Translations under genes and position numbers: made by a program
Notes under the pieces: generated by a model
The model's database searches: none
Seen by the model: the letters and a program-made list of their open reading frames with translations, nothing else
What the model was told of the DNA's origin: nothing
DNA from: Istiophorus platypterus
Taxonomy: Eukaryota > Chordata > Actinopteri > Istiophoriformes > Istiophoridae
Length of the DNA: 64,000 bases
Assembly: GCA_016859345.1 (NCBI GenBank)
Contig: CM029119.1
Location: 8,888,912-8,952,911, forward strand
Direction: 5' to 3'
Part shown: one piece after another, positions 61,384 to 64,000 of the stretch
Layout of the letters: each line of letters begins with the position of its first letter
Position numbering within the stretch: position 1 is the stretch's first letter

Positions 61384-62601
61384 GTAAAAGAACAGAAAAA
61401 TACTACTAGGAGATAAGTGCATTGCTTAAATCTGCTTTTTTGTGCTACCTATTGAATATTTTTTCTTATAAAGCATGACGGTCATAAACTTTCACATATG
61501 CAAGAGATTTTTTTTCTGATGAAAGTTGTGGTTACTAGCAGTACATGGGTTTCAATTTTAGGTGTCAGGCTTATGTGAAGTTGTTTATGGCCGATACACT
61601 GAAGCAGATAAATATATCTCAATGTTTTAAATGGTGCATTCACTATTCACCTATGAATTGTTTCACTTGAACTGTAGTCTGCACATTAAAAATTCTCCCA
61701 CAGTATTGTGTATTTTTAAAGATATTACTATTATTAGTCAGCACACTGACATGACCATAATGCTCTGCCTTGCTTAATAGGGTGCAAAGTTTCAACTGCA
61801 GTGTGGTCAGTAGTGATTCACTAGTTTAACTGAGTTCTCATTTCAAAATGTATAAATTTGTCCATGTTTTCCGGTTGCTAACCTTCCTCTCAAGTAATTG
61901 ACTCCTGAATAGAGAAGCTGCACGAATCTCTTTTAAGTAATACCTCCTTGCTGAGCCATAGTGCTTTCATTGCTTTGCAGAAGTACGCTGTTTATATTTA
62001 GTCCGGCCTATTGATAGTACAGGAAAAGACAGGAGGAGGGGCTGGGGTAGAGGAGGTGTGGATAGAAGAGCAGAGGAGAGGAATTAGGAGGGAAGAGTCA
62101 GTGAAGGGAAACACAAAGGTCAGGGATAAGAGGGTAGAAAATGTAAAAGGCCATCCACGTGCTTCTCATGTTATTTTTCAAGGGTGGTAAGATAGGTTGA
62201 GGGTGGGGCAGTGGAGTGTGGGGGGGCTCTCTGACACTGGATCCCTTGTGCTGCCTCATATTGAGCCTGGAGAATAGTGCATAACCCCAGCACATAAAGT
62301 GCCTTATGCTACAGCAGCCGTTATAGCTCTGAACAACTGCAACAGCCAGTGCCAGCTGGTTTGAGAACAAAGACAGATTTGAAAATGTCAAATCCTATAG
62401 CCAAGGATTTGTTTCACCACTTCCTTCTAAGTCACAATATACAGGTCATATAGCAGTTTGTCAAGTAAGCTCAAGAGGCTAAGTCTTGCCCTACTTTTGC
62501 CCTATGTCAAATTTTAACCCTGTGTCTTCCCTCTTAGCTCTACCAAATGTTTACTTATCATCTCATCCTTGCTCCTTCTTCTCCCCCTGAACAGAGTCAG
62601 G

Positions 62602-63574
62602 ATGCCTCACGCATACCCCTTCCTCACTCCTGAGCAGAAGAAGGAGCTCAGCGATATTGCTCATAAGATTGTCGCCCCCGGCAAGGGAATCCTCGCCGCA
62701 GATGAGTCCACTGGTAAAGGATTTCAGAAAGATTCATTTATTTTATAGTTTAGAAAACTACAATAACTCATTTAGGATAGGCAGCCTGTATCTGAAAAGG
62801 AAGATCTGTTATGTCTATTAAGCACATTGTAGAGCTGGCCTGGATATATATGATGATGAAGTTATTGAAAAACTGAATGAATAACTGAGTGAAAAAATCA
62901 GGAATACAGCTTAGTTGTGACTGCCTGGCTTAAATACACACTTCTAAGAACTGAACTCTAAATTGTCTGCAAGCATCTGTAAAATACACACGCAACCAAT
63001 CCAGTGCAATTCGCAACATGATCCAGTTTTCATCTGTCTCTACAACCTCCAGGCAGTGTGGCTAAGCGCTTCCAGAGCATCCATGCTGAGAACACTGAGG
63101 AGAACAGGAGGCTGTACCGCCAGCTCCTCTTCACCGCTGATGACCGTATCAACCCTTGCATTGGTGGCGTTATCCTCTTCCATGAGACCATGTACCAGAA
63201 GACCGACAGTGGCAAGACCTTCCCCCAGTACCTCAAGGAAAGAGGCATGGTTGTTGGAATCAAGGTCGACAAAGGTGTTGTCCCCCTGGCCGGAACCAAT
63301 GGAGAGACAACCACCCAGGGTGAGCGGAGAGCAGTTTCAGACTAAGAGGAAAAACGCAACTGTATCTTGTAGCATCTTGGTCTAACTCATCCAGTGCGCC
63401 CTCTCTCCCACAGGTCTTGATGGACTGTATGAGCGCTGTGCCCAGTACAAGAAGGATGGTGCTGACTTCGCCAAATGGCGCTGTGTGCTGAAGATCAGCT
63501 CCCACACTCCCTCTAAACTGGCCATCTTGGAGAACGCCAATGTCCTGGCTCGCTATGCCAGCATCTGCCAGATG
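62602..63574 (+). CDS. aldoa: Fructose-bisphosphate aldolase A, first three coding exons
   Basis: Exons 62602-62713, 63053-63319 and 63414-63574 encode the first 180 codons in phase; the rest lies off the right edge. The protein opens MPHAYPFLTPEQKKELSDIA and has the DESTG phosphate-binding loop, GIKVDKGVVPLAGTNGETT (Lys108, counting Met as 1) and KWRCVLKI (Lys147), both active-site lysines of class I aldolases. The Schiff-base lysine (about 230) is beyond the window. The enzyme splits fructose-1,6-bisphosphate in glycolysis. Sequence is closest to aldolase A (muscle) rather than B or C. Teleosts usually have two aldoa copies, and which one this is cannot be told. Confidence 0.93.
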
Positions 63575-64000
63575 GTAAGAGCCGACAGATAGATGCTGAA
63601 ATCATTGTGGGGTTTTGACCAGTTTTTCTCAGAATCTTGCAAGCTTCCTGGCAAGGACAGATCTATGTCTGTAAGAGATCAGTAGAAAATGACACCCTCT
63701 AAACAGTATGCATGGCCATTATGCTTGCGTCAGCTTATATTTAAAAAACAAAAGTGTCCATTCAAATACCTATTAAATAACATCAAAGGATTTGTCAGTG
63801 GTCCCAGACACAATGTCACCTTCCATTACATCTGTTTGCTGTATAACGATAAACGCAGCATCATTGACAGGATTTCTTTCATATGACATGCATTTAATGT
63901 TAATGTGTCGCTTATGTCTTACATGGGCTTATGGATTAACTTTTTCTACTTAAGTTGAGAGATGAAAGTAGCTCTTTTAAACTCTGATCAAAATTTCTTG
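63575..64000 (+). other. aldoa: Partial aldoa intron at the right edge
   Basis: Begins with a clean donor ATG|GTAAGA at 63574/63575. No further aldolase exon is seen before the window ends. Confidence 0.7.

Noticed and set aside
1..64000. tRNA, rRNA or viral gene candidates
   Set aside because: No cloverleaf, rRNA core motif or viral gene was recognised by eye. A covariance-model scan would be the decisive test and was not possible here.

Overview
This window is genomic DNA from a vertebrate, almost certainly a ray-finned (teleost, probably percomorph-type) fish. It has compact multi-exon genes with GT-AG introns, many CA/GA/GATA microsatellites, fish-type interspersed repeats, and a gene set matching a known vertebrate block. 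Nothing prokaryotic is present. Gene models were built by hand: exons were joined only where splice sites and codon phase agreed with a recognisable protein family.

Layout, left to right. (1) 853-1346, minus: two coding exons of a Pax6-related homeobox gene with no visible paired domain (pax10-like); its 3' end lies outside the window. (2) 8189-12132, plus: a six-exon, 311-codon GPI-anchored trypsin-like protease (PRSS8/27/33 type) whose catalytic-His exon is scrambled by two compensating frame shifts. (3) 12896-18488, minus: complete mapk7 (ERK5), convergent with the protease. (4) 21131-22301, plus: complete vkorc1. (5) 22302-28025: gene-poor. (6) 28026-46122, plus: a tandem array of eight nearly identical ~1.95-kb trypsin units followed by a ninth, catalytically dead unit with a hydrophobic C-terminus. 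Exon phases join every unit to the next, and only one signal-peptide exon exists. I read the array as one giant polyserase-like gene of about 2,780 codons. (7) 47374-59087, minus: a complete 30-exon leukocyte-type integrin alpha chain with an inserted I domain (CD11/itgam-like, 1137 aa). (8) 61285 to the right edge, plus: the promoter region and first three coding exons of a muscle-type aldolase (aldoa).

Context. In human, PRSS8, PRSS36 (polyserase-2), the ITGAM/ITGAX/ITGAD cluster, VKORC1 and ALDOA all lie in 16p11.2, so the fish block is a conserved neighbourhood. MAPK7 (human 17p) and the pax10-like gene are added to it. The genes do not form one pathway; the order reflects conserved synteny.

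The most unusual feature is the protease array. It appears to have grown through ~3.9-kb dimers, with introns as conserved as exons, and its last domain has lost all three catalytic residues. As read, five of the eight active-type units carry small indels, mostly in G, C or A runs. These could be real decay or consensus errors in a repeat that is hard to polish, and this decides whether the giant protein exists.
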